A model generated the notes under the pieces. That model was given only the letters and a program-made list of their open reading frames with translations, did no database searches and had not been told where the DNA came from. DNA of 45,879 nt from the NCBI GenBank assembly GCA_017465565.1, contig JAFTWA010000056.1, forward strand, positions 1-45,879, in the 5' to 3' direction. The DNA comes from Tyzzerella sp. Its GTDB lineage: Bacteria; Bacillota; Clostridia; Lachnospirales; Lachnospiraceae. Made by a program: the position numbers and the translations under genes. The first letter of the stretch is position 1. Every line of letters begins with the position of its first letter. Of this stretch, positions 1 to 7,436 are shown one piece after another.

Positions 1-220
1 CGACGCAGAAAATGAGAAAAAGACGACAGATAAATGTAAATTTTTTTAGGAATCTAGGCGTTTTTTGGGGTTAAATAGGTCTTAGCCTTCACAAATCAAC
101 TCAATTTTCAACCCAAACATATCCTCAAATACAAATTTGCAGACCACGCAACAAAGAAGTCAACACACAGGATGCAACTGAAAAATTTTGATTATGTTTT
201 GGTGACAGTATTATTCTTTA
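1..220. other. Upstream region without a recognised gene
   Basis: No convincing coding sequence, RNA gene or terminator was seen. The stretch is A/T-rich with several T-runs (around 43-50 and 60-68). It could be the downstream region of a gene outside the window. An open frame starting at 172 runs into the pseudouridine synthase, but the promoter at 221-250 lies inside that extension, so the extension is not counted as coding. Confidence 0.5.
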
Positions 221-250
221 TTGGAACATCTTCGAGAGGTGTGTTATACT
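221..250 (+). promoter_or_regulatory. Sigma-A-type promoter of the RluA-family gene
   Basis: TTGGAA (221-226), an 18-bp spacer and TATACT (245-250) form a good vegetative promoter. It ends about 35 bp before the ATG at 286, which supports that start over the longer reading frame from 172. Confidence 0.6.
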
Positions 251-285
251 ATCAGCAGTTAGTAGATTTGAATGGAGAAGGATTC

Positions 286-948
286 ATGAATCTTAATATA
301 TTATATGAAGATGCCCATGTGATTGTCTGTTATAAACCAGCTGGTGTTCCGACACAGACCGCCAGACTTGGCGAGCAGGATATGGTGAGCCTTTTGAAAA
401 ATTATCTAAAGGGTGGCTATGTTGCAGTTGTTCATCGTCTGGACCAGCCAGTAGAGGGAGTGCTTGTATTTGCAAAGACTCCTTTTGCAGCAAAAGAATT
501 GAACAAAAGCATGCAGATGGATAATTTTGGGAAATATTATAAAGCAGTTCTTTGGGGAATCCCGAAAGAATCCAAAGCGATATTAGAGGATTATTTAGTG
601 AAAAATGGTCTCACCAATACTTCACGCGTGTGTGCACCAAGTGAGAAGGATGCAAAGAAGGCGGTCTTATCGTATGAAGTAACTGCAATTGGAAAAGATG
701 GTGAAAAAGATATTTCTTTGATAAAGGTTAAACTGAAAACAGGTCGTCACCATCAGATTCGTGTGCAGATGGCGAATATAGGATGCCCAATCTGGGGAGA
801 CTCGAAGTATAATACAGCAATGATACAGGATAGACGTTTTAGACAAATTGCACTTTGTGCATATAAGTTAGAGTTTATACATCCAAAGACAAAGAAAATG
901 ATGACTTTTGAGATTGAACCGCAGGGTGAAGGATTTCAAAAATTTTAA
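286..948 (+). CDS. RluA-family RNA pseudouridine synthase
   Basis: This 220-aa protein isomerises uridine to pseudouridine in structured RNA, in the cytoplasm. The catalytic motif HRLD is at residues 50-53, with Asp53 as the expected nucleophile. The second family signature, TGRxHQIRV, is at about 152-160, followed by GDSKY. It has no N-terminal S4 domain, so it is a short RluA-type enzyme, and the target site (rRNA or tRNA) cannot be told from sequence. The usual SG after the HRLD block is replaced by EG, a mild deviation. The start at 286 follows GGAGAAGG and lies just downstream of a promoter. The next gene begins 21 bp after the stop, so the two may be cotranscribed. Confidence 0.85.
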   Translation: MNLNILYEDAHVIVCYKPAGVPTQTARLGEQDMVSLLKNYLKGGYVAVVHRLDQPVEGVLVFAKTPFAAKELNKSMQMDNFGKYYKAVLWGIPKESKAILEDYLVKNGLTNTSRVCAPSEKDAKKAVLSYEVTAIGKDGEKDISLIKVKLKTGRHHQIRVQMANIGCPIWGDSKYNTAMIQDRRFRQIALCAYKLEFIHPKTKKMMTFEIEPQGEGFQKF

Positions 949-969
949 ATACAAAGGAGAGCGATAAGT

Positions 970-1383
970 ATGAAAAAAATAATTGGTTTGTTTGTGGCAG
1001 TGCTGCTTTCCATATCGATGGTGGTAATTACAGTGTCAGCCGATGAAAAATGCACTTTGGCGGCGAACGGTGCGGAAGGTGAATGTGAAATATGGTGGAT
1101 GTTCAATGCAGAAGGGCATTGGCGTGCATGCGTGGAACATCGGGATGCTTCTGGGAATGACACAGTTGTGACAGAAATGGAATCGCACGAGTTTGTGGAT
1201 GGCGTCTGTACAGTGTGTGAAATGAAAGAGATAAAGGGTGTAGGGATTTACAGCTATATATTTGTTTTTATTGTAGTGGTTGCACTTGGATTTCTGATTC
1301 CGTTTAAAAAGAATAGAAGTTTTAAGAAAAACAAATTTGATGAGCATCCTTTTGGACTTGACAAATTCAGAAAATTCCCATAA
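970..1383 (+). CDS. Small exported protein with HW/CxxC motifs and C-terminal membrane anchor
   Basis: No function is recognised for this 137-aa protein. It has an N-terminal signal peptide (Lys-Lys, hydrophobic core at residues 5-22, cleavage probably after VSA). A cysteine-containing extracellular part of about 70 residues follows, then a membrane segment near residues 92-111 and a basic tail. The extracellular part contains a HWxxC segment and then HEFVDGVCTVC. This pairing resembles the short HWxxC...CTVCG modules seen in many surface proteins of gut Clostridia, which may bind a metal or form disulfides (inference). The RBS AAAGGAGAG precedes the ATG. The gene lies between the pseudouridine synthase and the proS T-box and is probably cotranscribed with the former. 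Confidence 0.6.
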   Translation: MKKIIGLFVAVLLSISMVVITVSADEKCTLAANGAEGECEIWWMFNAEGHWRACVEHRDASGNDTVVTEMESHEFVDGVCTVCEMKEIKGVGIYSYIFVFIVVVALGFLIPFKKNRSFKKNKFDEHPFGLDKFRKFP

Positions 1384-1399
1384 AATTGTGGGTAATTAT

Positions 1400-1657
1400 T
1401 GAAAATATTGGCAGTGAAGAGGACTAGTATATACAGGACGCGCCCCAGAGAGAGAATCGCATGGTGAGAGATTCTTGCAAGAAGTGTATAGAACCTACCT
1501 TGGAGCCTCTGTGTGAAAACGCAGCGTGGAACCAGCGTTAATGGTGATAAAGAGAATTGTAGAAAAATCTGATAATGGATTACTACGATTAATTAGGGTG
1601 GTACCGCCGGAGCTTTTCGGTCCCTTTTTGGAGGGATGAAGAAGCCCGGCTTTTTTA
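1400..1657 (+). promoter_or_regulatory. T-box riboswitch leader of proS (proline specifier)
   Basis: The conserved T-box sequence AGGGTGGTACCGCC is at 1595-1608. Upstream, an AGTA...GAA-CCT-A arrangement, with GAACCTACC at 1491-1499, fits a Stem I specifier loop with the proline codon CCU at 1494-1496. Downstream, GCCGG (1606-1610) pairs with CCGGC (1646-1650) before a T-run, which is the terminator that competes with the antiterminator. Uncharged tRNA-Pro should stabilise the antiterminator and switch on the following prolyl-tRNA synthetase. This fills the 309-bp gap between genes. Confidence 0.93.
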
Positions 1658-1692
1658 TTCCTTATATAACAAAATAAAAGGAGAGAACAAAA

Positions 1693-3135
1693 ATGGCAAA
1701 GGACAAAAAAATGGTAAAAGCGATCACATCTCGTGATGTTGATTTCGCACAATGGTACACAGACGTTGTACGTGAAGCAAAATTATGTGATTATTCAAGC
1801 GTAAAAGGGTGCCTTAACTACTTACCAAATGGTTATGCAATTTGGGAAATGATTCAGGCAGACCTTGACAGACGCTTCAAAGAAACAGGAGTAGAAAACG
1901 TATATTTACCAACATTAATCCCAGAAAGCTTATTACAAAAAGAAGCAGACCACATTGATGGATTTGCTCCAGAAGTAGCTTGGGTTACACACGGTGGTAT
2001 GGAAAGACTTCAAGAAAGATTATGTATCCGTCCAACATCAGAAACATTATTCTGTGATTTATGGGCAAGAACAGTACAATCATACAGAGACCTTCCAAAG
2101 GTATGGAACCAATGGAACTCAGTTCTTCGTTGGGAAAAGACAACAAGACCTTTCTTACGTTCAAGAGAGTTCTTATGGCAAGAAGGACACACAATTCATG
2201 CAACATATGAAGAAGCTGAAGAAAGAACACTTCAAATGCTTAAAGTATACCAGGACTGCTACAGAGAAACGATGGCTATTCCATTCGTATCAGGTAGAAA
2301 AGCAGAACATGAAAAGTTTGCTGGTGCTCAGGATACTTACACAATCGAAGCATTAATGTATGATGGTAAAGCTCTTCAGTCAGCAACCAGCCACTTCTTC
2401 GGAAGCGGATTCCCAGATGCATTTGGCATCAAATACGTTGACAAGAACAATGAGCTTCAAAGCGTATACGAAACATCTTGGGGATGGTCAACAAGAAGTA
2501 TTGGTGGTCTTATCATGGTTCACAGTGATGACGACGGTCTTGTGCTTCCACCACGTGTTGCACCAACAGAAGTTATGATTATTCCAATCGCGCAACACAA
2601 AGAAGGTGTTCTTGACAGAGCTTATGATTTAATGGCTGAATTGAAGAAAGCTGGATACAGAGTGAAAATCGATGCTTCAGAAAAATCTCCAGGTTGGAAA
2701 TTCTCTGAACAAGAAATTCTTGGTATCCCAACACGTATCGAGATTGGACCAAAAGATATCGAAAACAACCAGGTTGTTGTTGTTCGTAGAGATAACCGTG
2801 AAAAGATTGTTGTTTCACTTGATGAAATCGCAACAAAATTACGCGACATCTTAGAAACAATGCAACAAGATATGTACAACAAAGCAAAAGACTTCTTAGA
2901 ATCACACATCTACGAAGCAAGAACATTAGACGAAATGGTTGAAAAGTTCAAAACAGACCGTGGTCTTATCAAAGCTTGCTGGTGTGGCGATGAAGAATGT
3001 GAAGGCGAAGTTAAATACAACACAGGTGGAGCAGCAACACGTTGCTTAATCGAAGATGAAGAAATGATTTCAGACAAATGTATTTACTGTGGAAAACCAG
3101 CTAAACACATGGCATACTGGGGAAAAGCATACTAG
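1693..3135 (+). CDS. proS: Prolyl-tRNA synthetase, archaeal/eukaryal type
   Basis: This 480-aa class II aminoacyl-tRNA synthetase charges tRNA-Pro with proline in the cytoplasm. The substrate-binding RPTSET block is at 113-118, class II motif 2 (RPFLRSREFLWQEGHT) at about 152-167, and motif 3 is the segment with GGLIMVHSDDDG. The C-terminal domain has a Cys-rich zinc site (CWCGDEEC...CIYCG) and ends in Tyr, as in the archaeal/eukaryal-type (ProS type 3) enzymes. It lacks the bacterial YbaK-like editing insertion. The length is normal for the family. The RBS AAAGGAGAG precedes the ATG. Expression is controlled by the T-box leader directly upstream. The CCA-adding enzyme gene starts 3 bp after the stop, giving a tRNA-focused operon. 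Confidence 0.96.
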   Translation: MAKDKKMVKAITSRDVDFAQWYTDVVREAKLCDYSSVKGCLNYLPNGYAIWEMIQADLDRRFKETGVENVYLPTLIPESLLQKEADHIDGFAPEVAWVTHGGMERLQERLCIRPTSETLFCDLWARTVQSYRDLPKVWNQWNSVLRWEKTTRPFLRSREFLWQEGHTIHATYEEAEERTLQMLKVYQDCYRETMAIPFVSGRKAEHEKFAGAQDTYTIEALMYDGKALQSATSHFFGSGFPDAFGIKYVDKNNELQSVYETSWGWSTRSIGGLIMVHSDDDGLVLPPRVAPTEVMIIPIAQHKEGVLDRAYDLMAELKKAGYRVKIDASEKSPGWKFSEQEILGIPTRIEIGPKDIENNQVVVVRRDNREKIVVSLDEIATKLRDILETMQQDMYNKAKDFLESHIYEARTLDEMVEKFKTDRGLIKACWCGDEECEGEVKYNTGGAATRCLIEDEEMISDKCIYCGKPAKHMAYWGKAY

Positions 3136-3138
3136 AAT

Positions 3139-4467
3139 ATGATGAAGATTCAATTGCCTGAGAAGGTACGCCAGATTATTAATACATTACAAGAACACGG
3201 TTACGAAGCTTATGCCGTGGGTGGCTGCGTTCGTGATTCTATTCTCGGAAGAATTCCGGATGACTGGGACATTACGACTTCGGCGACACCGCTAGAGACA
3301 AAAGCATTATTTCCTAGAACCTTTGACACAGGAATTGCACATGGAACAATTACCGTTTTAATCGATAAAGAAGCATTTGAAGTGACCACATACCGTGTGG
3401 ATGGCGAGTATGAAGACAGTAGACATCCGAAGGAAGTGACGTTTACAAGGAGCCTGAAGGAGGATTTGCTCCGCCGCGATTTCACAATTAACGCAATGGC
3501 ATATAATGATGCGGAAGGTTTGATTGATATTTTTGGTGGAATGAATGACCTCCATAATAAGACGATTCGCTGTGTTGGAAAAGCAAAAGAACGTTTTGGG
3601 GAGGATGCACTTCGTATTCTGCGTGCAGTCCGCTTCGCAGCCCAGCTTGGATTTAAGATTGAGGAGGAGACGCGAAAAGGAATTAGAGATCTCGCACCGA
3701 CGCTTGCAAACATCAGTGCTGAGCGTATTCAGGTTGAGCTTATTAAAATGATGATTTCTCCAAATCCTGGACTTCTTCAAACTGCTTATGAACTAGGGAT
3801 TACGAAAGTGATTTTGCCGGAATTCGATGAAATGATGAAGACAGAACAAGAGACTCCCCATCACATGTATTCTGTGGGAGAGCATACGTTAAAAGCAATT
3901 GAAAACGTACGCGCAGATAAAGTGTTGAGGCTTACCATGCTTTTTCATGACATTGCGAAGCCGCTTATGAAGACGATAGACGAAGATGGCGTTGCACATT
4001 TCAAAATCCATGATGTAAAAGGCGTTGAGATGACAAAACAGATTTTGAGACGTTTGAAATTCGATAATGATACAATGAATAAAGTAGTAAAACTAGTTCA
4101 GTATCATGATTATCGTATGCCGGCGGAACCAAAAAATGTCCGGAAAGCCATGAACAAAATTGGAGAAGAACTCTTTCCGTATTATCTGGAAGTGCGTGAG
4201 GCAGACACGCTTGCGCAGAGTGGGTATAAGCGGGAAGAAAAGCTGCAGAATATTTATGATGTAAGAAAATGTTACGAAGAAATTATGGCAAGGCAGGAAT
4301 GCGTATCTTTGAAAACATTGGCAGTTACAGGGACGGATTTGATTGCAAGTGGCATGCAGCCTGGAAAAGAGATTGGAAGAGTCTTGAATAAGCTTTTGGA
4401 AATCGTAATCGAAAATCCAGAATATAATAAAAAAGAATATTTATTAAAACTAAAAGACGAGATATAA
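3139..4467 (+). CDS. cca: CCA-adding tRNA nucleotidyltransferase
   Basis: This 442-aa class II nucleotidyltransferase adds or repairs the 3' CCA end of tRNAs. GGCVRD at residues 28-33 and the DxD acid pair at 42/44 form the catalytic head. RRDFTINA follows near residue 115, and later RILRAVRFAAQLGF matches the RNA-binding neck. A C-terminal HD domain has HD at 270-271, within MLFHDIAKP, so phosphohydrolase activity is possible. This matters here because the tRNA genes in the window do not encode CCA. The start is 3 bp after the proS stop with no clear independent RBS, and a second ATG is adjacent at 3142. Translational coupling to proS is likely. A terminator follows immediately. Confidence 0.94.
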   Translation: MMKIQLPEKVRQIINTLQEHGYEAYAVGGCVRDSILGRIPDDWDITTSATPLETKALFPRTFDTGIAHGTITVLIDKEAFEVTTYRVDGEYEDSRHPKEVTFTRSLKEDLLRRDFTINAMAYNDAEGLIDIFGGMNDLHNKTIRCVGKAKERFGEDALRILRAVRFAAQLGFKIEEETRKGIRDLAPTLANISAERIQVELIKMMISPNPGLLQTAYELGITKVILPEFDEMMKTEQETPHHMYSVGEHTLKAIENVRADKVLRLTMLFHDIAKPLMKTIDEDGVAHFKIHDVKGVEMTKQILRRLKFDNDTMNKVVKLVQYHDYRMPAEPKNVRKAMNKIGEELFPYYLEVREADTLAQSGYKREEKLQNIYDVRKCYEEIMARQECVSLKTLAVTGTDLIASGMQPGKEIGRVLNKLLEIVIENPEYNKKEYLLKLKDEI

Positions 4468-4472
4468 AAAAT

Positions 4473-4505
4473 GGATAGCCGAATCGAAAGGCTATCCTTT
4501 TTTTG
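4473..4505 (+). terminator. Rho-independent terminator after cca
   Basis: GGATAGCC (4473-4480) and GGCTATCC (4490-4497) form a perfect 8-bp stem with a 9-nt loop, followed by eight T. It ends the T-box-proS-cca operon. Confidence 0.95.
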
Positions 4506-4507
4506 TA

Positions 4508-4535
4508 ATACTTTCGGAATGCCTGTCATAGATTA
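4508..4535 (+). promoter_or_regulatory. Candidate mother-cell (sigma-E/K-like) promoter
   Basis: CATAGATTA at 4527-4535 matches the sigma-K -10 pattern CATAnnnTA. ATAC lies about 15-16 bp upstream at 4508-4511. It sits 35 bp before the start of the CotS-like coat gene, where a mother-cell promoter is expected. The -35 match is weak. Confidence 0.4.
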
Positions 4536-4569
4536 GATTGAAAACGGAAAAAAGGACGCAGGGGGACGT

Positions 4570-5571
4570 ATGAGAGAATGTGAACAGGACATTTTAGAAC
4601 AGTATGATATAGATGTAAAAAATATAAGAAGAGTCAGGGAGGCTTATCTTTGCGAAACTGACAGAGGCCCTTTTTTGCTAAAAGAACTGCGTGTCTCTGA
4701 AAAGCGTGTCCCAATGCTGTTTCGCTTGGGAGAACATTTACAGGAGCAAGGCGTGAGCGATGTGGACTGGATTCTGAAAAATAAAGACGGAGAATTGTTT
4801 TGCGTTTCTGAAGAGGGCACGAAGTTTTTCATGAAAAAATGGTTCACTGGAAAAGAATGTGATGTGAAAAAAGAGAATGAGCTTCTAAGTGCTGTGAAGA
4901 ATCTTACCAAAATTCACCAGGCACTAAGGGTGCCTGTTTCATGGGAAAGCGCAAAGCAGGTAGTGCACAGGGGAGAGGATTTGGAACAGGAATTCTTTCG
5001 CCATAACCGGGAGCTGAAGAAGGTGAGGGCGTTTATCAGAGAACGGGTTGGGAAAGGAAGCTTTGAGCAGGCGTTTTTGCAGAATTTTGATGCTATGTTT
5101 GAGTGGGCAGAATGCGCTGCGGAAAGATTGAAAGCGTCGAATTATAAAGTGTTATTAGAAGAGAGCAGGGAAAAGCATTTTCTAGTTCACGGGGATTATA
5201 ACTATCATAATGTTCTGATGCTGCATACAGGAGTTGCCACAACAAATTTTGAACATTTTCAGGAGAATGTTCAGGTCACAGACCTTTATTATTTTTTGCG
5301 TAAGACCATGGAAAAGCATCACTGGGATGTGGCGCTGGGTGACAAAATGTTAGAGTATTACCAGAGGTTTCTTTCTTTGAGTTCAGATGAGCTGGAGTAT
5401 ATTGGTATCTGTATCGCGTATCCGGAGAAGTTCTGGAAGGCTGCCAATTCCTATTATCGGTCTAAAAAAGTATGGATTCCAGCAAAAAATCTGGAGAAAT
5501 TAGAGCTTGTGATAAAGCAAACAGAAGAAAAAAGAATTTTTTTGGAAAAACTCTTCTCTTTTCATTTATAA
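4570..5571 (+). CDS. CotS-family spore coat protein (kinase-like fold)
   Basis: This 333-aa member of the CotS/YsxE/YutH group has the fold of small-molecule kinases such as aminoglycoside and choline phosphotransferases. The Brenner-type motif HGDYNYHNVL is present at about residues 213-222. The usual metal-binding Asp of the IDFD segment is replaced (TNFEHF), which is common in the CotS group and suggests a modified or absent kinase activity. In Bacillus, CotS is a coat protein deposited by the mother cell. No signal peptide or membrane segment is seen. The gene stands alone between a terminator and the HU promoter. The RBS GGGGG precedes the ATG, and a possible sporulation promoter lies upstream. 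Confidence 0.78.
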   Translation: MRECEQDILEQYDIDVKNIRRVREAYLCETDRGPFLLKELRVSEKRVPMLFRLGEHLQEQGVSDVDWILKNKDGELFCVSEEGTKFFMKKWFTGKECDVKKENELLSAVKNLTKIHQALRVPVSWESAKQVVHRGEDLEQEFFRHNRELKKVRAFIRERVGKGSFEQAFLQNFDAMFEWAECAAERLKASNYKVLLEESREKHFLVHGDYNYHNVLMLHTGVATTNFEHFQENVQVTDLYYFLRKTMEKHHWDVALGDKMLEYYQRFLSLSSDELEYIGICIAYPEKFWKAANSYYRSKKVWIPAKNLEKLELVIKQTEEKRIFLEKLFSFHL

Positions 5572-5574
5572 ATT

Positions 5575-5594
5575 GGCTAAAAATGGCTAAAAAT
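5575..5594. repeat. Two tandem copies of a 10-bp repeat
   Basis: GGCTAAAAAT occurs twice head to tail (5575-5584, 5585-5594), directly after the coat gene and just before the HU promoter. It could be a simple tandem duplication or a binding site upstream of the promoter. Confidence 0.5.
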
Positions 5595-5607
5595 AAGGAA
5601 AAAGTGC

Positions 5608-5636
5608 TTGCCATGATTCGTAAAATGATATAGAAT
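5608..5636 (+). promoter_or_regulatory. Promoter of the HU gene
   Basis: TTGCCA (5608-5613), a 17-bp spacer and TAGAAT (5631-5636) make a good vegetative promoter about 55 bp upstream of the HU start codon. Confidence 0.65.
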
Positions 5637-5691
5637 AGTCATTACGAATGAATTAGTTTATAATTTATAATAAATTAAGGAGGAAATATAA

Positions 5692-5967
5692 ATGAACAGA
5701 GCAGAATTAATCGTAGCTATGGCAGAAAAAGCTGAAATCTCTAAGAAAGATGCAGAAAAAGCATTAAAAGCTTTCACAGAAGTAGTAGCCGAAGAATTAG
5801 GAAAAGGCGAAAAAATTCAATTAGTAGGTTTTGGAACATTCGAAGTAAGCGAAAGAGCAGCTAGAGAAGGAAGAAATCCACGTTCTGGTGCAACAATGAC
5901 AATCGCAGCTTGCAAAGCTCCAAAATTCAAAGCTGGTAAAGCTTTAAAAGATGCTATCAACGCATAA
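5692..5967 (+). CDS. hup: HU-family histone-like DNA-binding protein
   Basis: This 91-aa protein has the full HU/IHF architecture. Two N-terminal helices start MNRAELIVAMAEKA. The VGFGTFEV beta signature is followed by the DNA-clamp arm carrying the GRNPRSG motif, and a C-terminal helix ends KDAINA. It binds and bends DNA as a homodimer and compacts the nucleoid. Such a protein is also the usual host factor for tyrosine-integrase reactions, which may matter for the integrated element in this window (inference). An AAGGAGG RBS, its own promoter and its own terminator make it a strong monocistronic unit. In Bacillus, the hbs gene is elsewhere; here it sits just before the yabO cluster. Confidence 0.97.
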   Translation: MNRAELIVAMAEKAEISKKDAEKALKAFTEVVAEELGKGEKIQLVGFGTFEVSERAAREGRNPRSGATMTIAACKAPKFKAGKALKDAINA

Positions 5968-5990
5968 TTTACTGGGAAGTAATCATAGAT

Positions 5991-6020
5991 AAAAAGAATG
6001 TGCCCTGCACATTCTTTTTT
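5991..6020 (+). terminator. Rho-independent terminator after HU
   Basis: A 13-bp perfect stem (5991-6003 with 6007-6019) around a 3-nt loop carries its own T-run. The A-rich left arm makes it work on both strands. Confidence 0.93.
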
Positions 6021-6063
6021 ATGTGAGAAAATTTCTTACCTAGAAATGGTCCAGGAGGATGAA

Positions 6064-6303
6064 ATGAGATTAGATAAGTTTTTAAAGGTATCACGTTTAA
6101 TCAAAAGAAGAACTGTTGCAAACGAAGCATGTGATGCAGGAAGAGTATTGGTGAATGGAACGGTTGCGAAGGCATCAGTGAAGGTAAAGGTTGGGGATGT
6201 GATTGAGATTCAGTTCGGTACGAAGACAGTGAAAGCAGAGGTTCTGGATATTCAGGAAACAACCAAGAAGGAAGAAGCCAAAGATTTGTTCCGTTATTTG
6301 TAA
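6064..6303 (+). CDS. rqcP: S4-domain RNA-binding protein RqcP (YabO)
   Basis: This 79-aa protein is a single S4 RNA-binding domain (RLDKFLKVSRLIKRRTVANEAC near the N-terminus, then GRVLVNG and KVGDVI). It matches B. subtilis YabO/RqcP, which helps RqcH extend stalled nascent chains with alanine tails on the 50S subunit. Gene order supports this: the yabO-yabP-yabQ-divIC-spoIIE-tilS-hpt-ftsH order of Bacillus is kept here. An upstream in-frame extension exists, but AGGAGGATGAA places the start at 6064. Hsp15-like proteins share the domain and would be the main alternative. Confidence 0.88.
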   Translation: MRLDKFLKVSRLIKRRTVANEACDAGRVLVNGTVAKASVKVKVGDVIEIQFGTKTVKAEVLDIQETTKKEEAKDLFRYL

Positions 6304-6317
6304 AAATAAATAGAATT

Positions 6318-6347
6318 GTCATAACGGTGGACAGCCTTTCATACAAT
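6318..6347 (+). promoter_or_regulatory. Sigma-E-type sporulation promoter of yabP
   Basis: GTCATAAC (6318-6325), a 14-bp gap and CATACAAT (6340-6347) closely fit the sigma-E consensus (ATA-containing -35, CATACAAT -10). It lies 25 bp before the yabP start. YabP and YabQ are sigma-E-dependent sporulation genes in B. subtilis. Confidence 0.75.
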
Positions 6348-6372
6348 AATTAAAAAGAAAGGTTGTGAATGT

Positions 6373-6657
6373 TTGGAAGAGAGACAGGTACCCAAAGCCC
6401 ACAAATTAGTAGTAAATAATAGAAAAACAAGTATGGTTACAGGAGTGCTGGATGTACTGGCATTTGATTTGAATGAGATTCTTCTGGAAACAGAGCAGGG
6501 AATGCTTATGGTAAAAGGAAAAGATTTGCATGTGAACCGTCTGAGTCTTGAAAAAGGAGAGGTGGACCTTGCCGGTCATATTGACAGCATCGCCTATTCG
6601 GATATACAACAAAGTGCGAAGAAGAATGAGAATCTATTTGCGAAGCTGTTCAAATAA
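6373..6657 (+). CDS. yabP: Sporulation protein YabP
   Basis: This 94-aa protein belongs to the YabP/YqfC family. It has a compact beta-rich domain with the family-like stretch HKLVVNNRKTSMVTGV followed by LLETEQGMLMVKGKDLHVNRL. In Bacillus, YabP is produced in the mother cell and is needed for spore cortex formation together with YabQ. The start appears to be TTG at 6373 behind AAAGG, since no in-frame ATG is better placed. The sigma-E-type promoter directly upstream and yabQ directly downstream (3-bp gap) both fit. It is likely transcribed separately from rqcP during sporulation. Confidence 0.86.
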   Translation: MEERQVPKAHKLVVNNRKTSMVTGVLDVLAFDLNEILLETEQGMLMVKGKDLHVNRLSLEKGEVDLAGHIDSIAYSDIQQSAKKNENLFAKLFK

Positions 6658-6660
6658 AGC

Positions 6661-6975
6661 ATGATTTTAGGAATTGAAAAAGAAGTGTCTGTTTTCCTGC
6701 AGGCAGTGTTGGCAGGAAATCTGGTATATCTGGTGTATAGCGCTATACGTGTTTTTCGGAGAATTGTAAAACACAACTTGTTTTTTATATCGGTGGAGGA
6801 CTTTATTTTCTGGATAGGTGCGGCCTTGTATTTGTTTGTTAAAATCGACCAGACGAGCAGTGGAAACATTCGCTGGTATTTTGTTCTGGGTGTTTTGGCG
6901 GGCGCACTTCTTACACACTATTTTATTTACAAAATTATGAAAAAATATATTGATAAATCGAAAAAAACGCGGTAA
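6661..6975 (+). CDS. yabQ: Sporulation membrane protein YabQ
   Basis: This 104-aa protein has three predicted membrane segments (about residues 10-30, 43-60 and 70-92) and a basic C-terminus, the layout of YabQ. In Bacillus, YabQ localises to the outer forespore membrane and is needed for cortex assembly. It follows yabP with a 3-bp gap, so the pair is translated from one sigma-E-driven message. The identification rests on size, topology and exact synteny more than on a catalytic motif. Confidence 0.82.
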   Translation: MILGIEKEVSVFLQAVLAGNLVYLVYSAIRVFRRIVKHNLFFISVEDFIFWIGAALYLFVKIDQTSSGNIRWYFVLGVLAGALLTHYFIYKIMKKYIDKSKKTR

Positions 6976-7022
6976 GATTATATTGCTATTACTAATAGTG
7001 GGGATTTAGGGTGAGTATAATA

Positions 7023-7343
7023 ATGAAAAATGTGAAAAAAGGTCGTGCACGTGCAAAACGTCGCGTTCTTCAGCATCGCATGAGTATTTTTTCAATTACA
7101 GCTGTGATAATAGTGCTTGCTGTTACACTTTCTGTTGCAAGTATTTCTTTGCATAAGAAGAACAATGAATACAAGGCACAGGAAGCAGAATTGGAAGCGC
7201 AATTAGAACAAGAGGCATTGCGGGCAGAAGAGATTGAAGAACTGGAAGAATATGTCGGTACAGATGAATATGTGGAAGATGTCGCAAAAGAAAAATTGGG
7301 ATTAGTGTATCCAAATGAAATTTTGTTTGAGGCAGAACCGTAA
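7023..7343 (+). CDS. divIC: FtsB/DivIC-family septum formation initiator
   Basis: This 106-aa single-pass membrane protein of the divisome has a basic cytoplasmic N-terminus and one membrane helix at about residues 23-45. An extracellular coiled coil rich in Glu/Ala (about 48-80) follows, then the family-typical ending with DEYVEDVAKEKLGLVYPNE. DivIC pairs with FtsL and recruits septal peptidoglycan synthesis. An in-frame GTG exists at 7011, but the GGGTGAG Shine-Dalgarno overlaps it and is placed for the ATG at 7023. It sits in its conserved place between yabQ and spoIIE and is followed by a terminator. Confidence 0.9.
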   Translation: MKNVKKGRARAKRRVLQHRMSIFSITAVIIVLAVTLSVASISLHKKNNEYKAQEAELEAQLEQEALRAEEIEELEEYVGTDEYVEDVAKEKLGLVYPNEILFEAEP

Positions 7344-7368
7344 ATAGAACTATATAAGAATACAAATG

Positions 7369-7408
7369 ATAGCTTTAGGAAATTTTGATTTTCTAAAGCT
7401 ATTTTTTT
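7369..7408 (+). terminator. Rho-independent terminator after divIC
   Basis: ATAGCTTTAG (7369-7378) pairs perfectly with CTAAAGCTAT (7393-7402), followed by a run of T. It separates divIC from spoIIE. Confidence 0.92.
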
Positions 7409-7436
7409 ACTTTGCTTTAGAAAGGAAGAAGGAACT

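Noticed and set aside
172-285. N-terminal extension of the RluA-family protein
   Set aside because: A good promoter lies inside it and a Shine-Dalgarno precedes the ATG at 286; the family N-terminus begins there.
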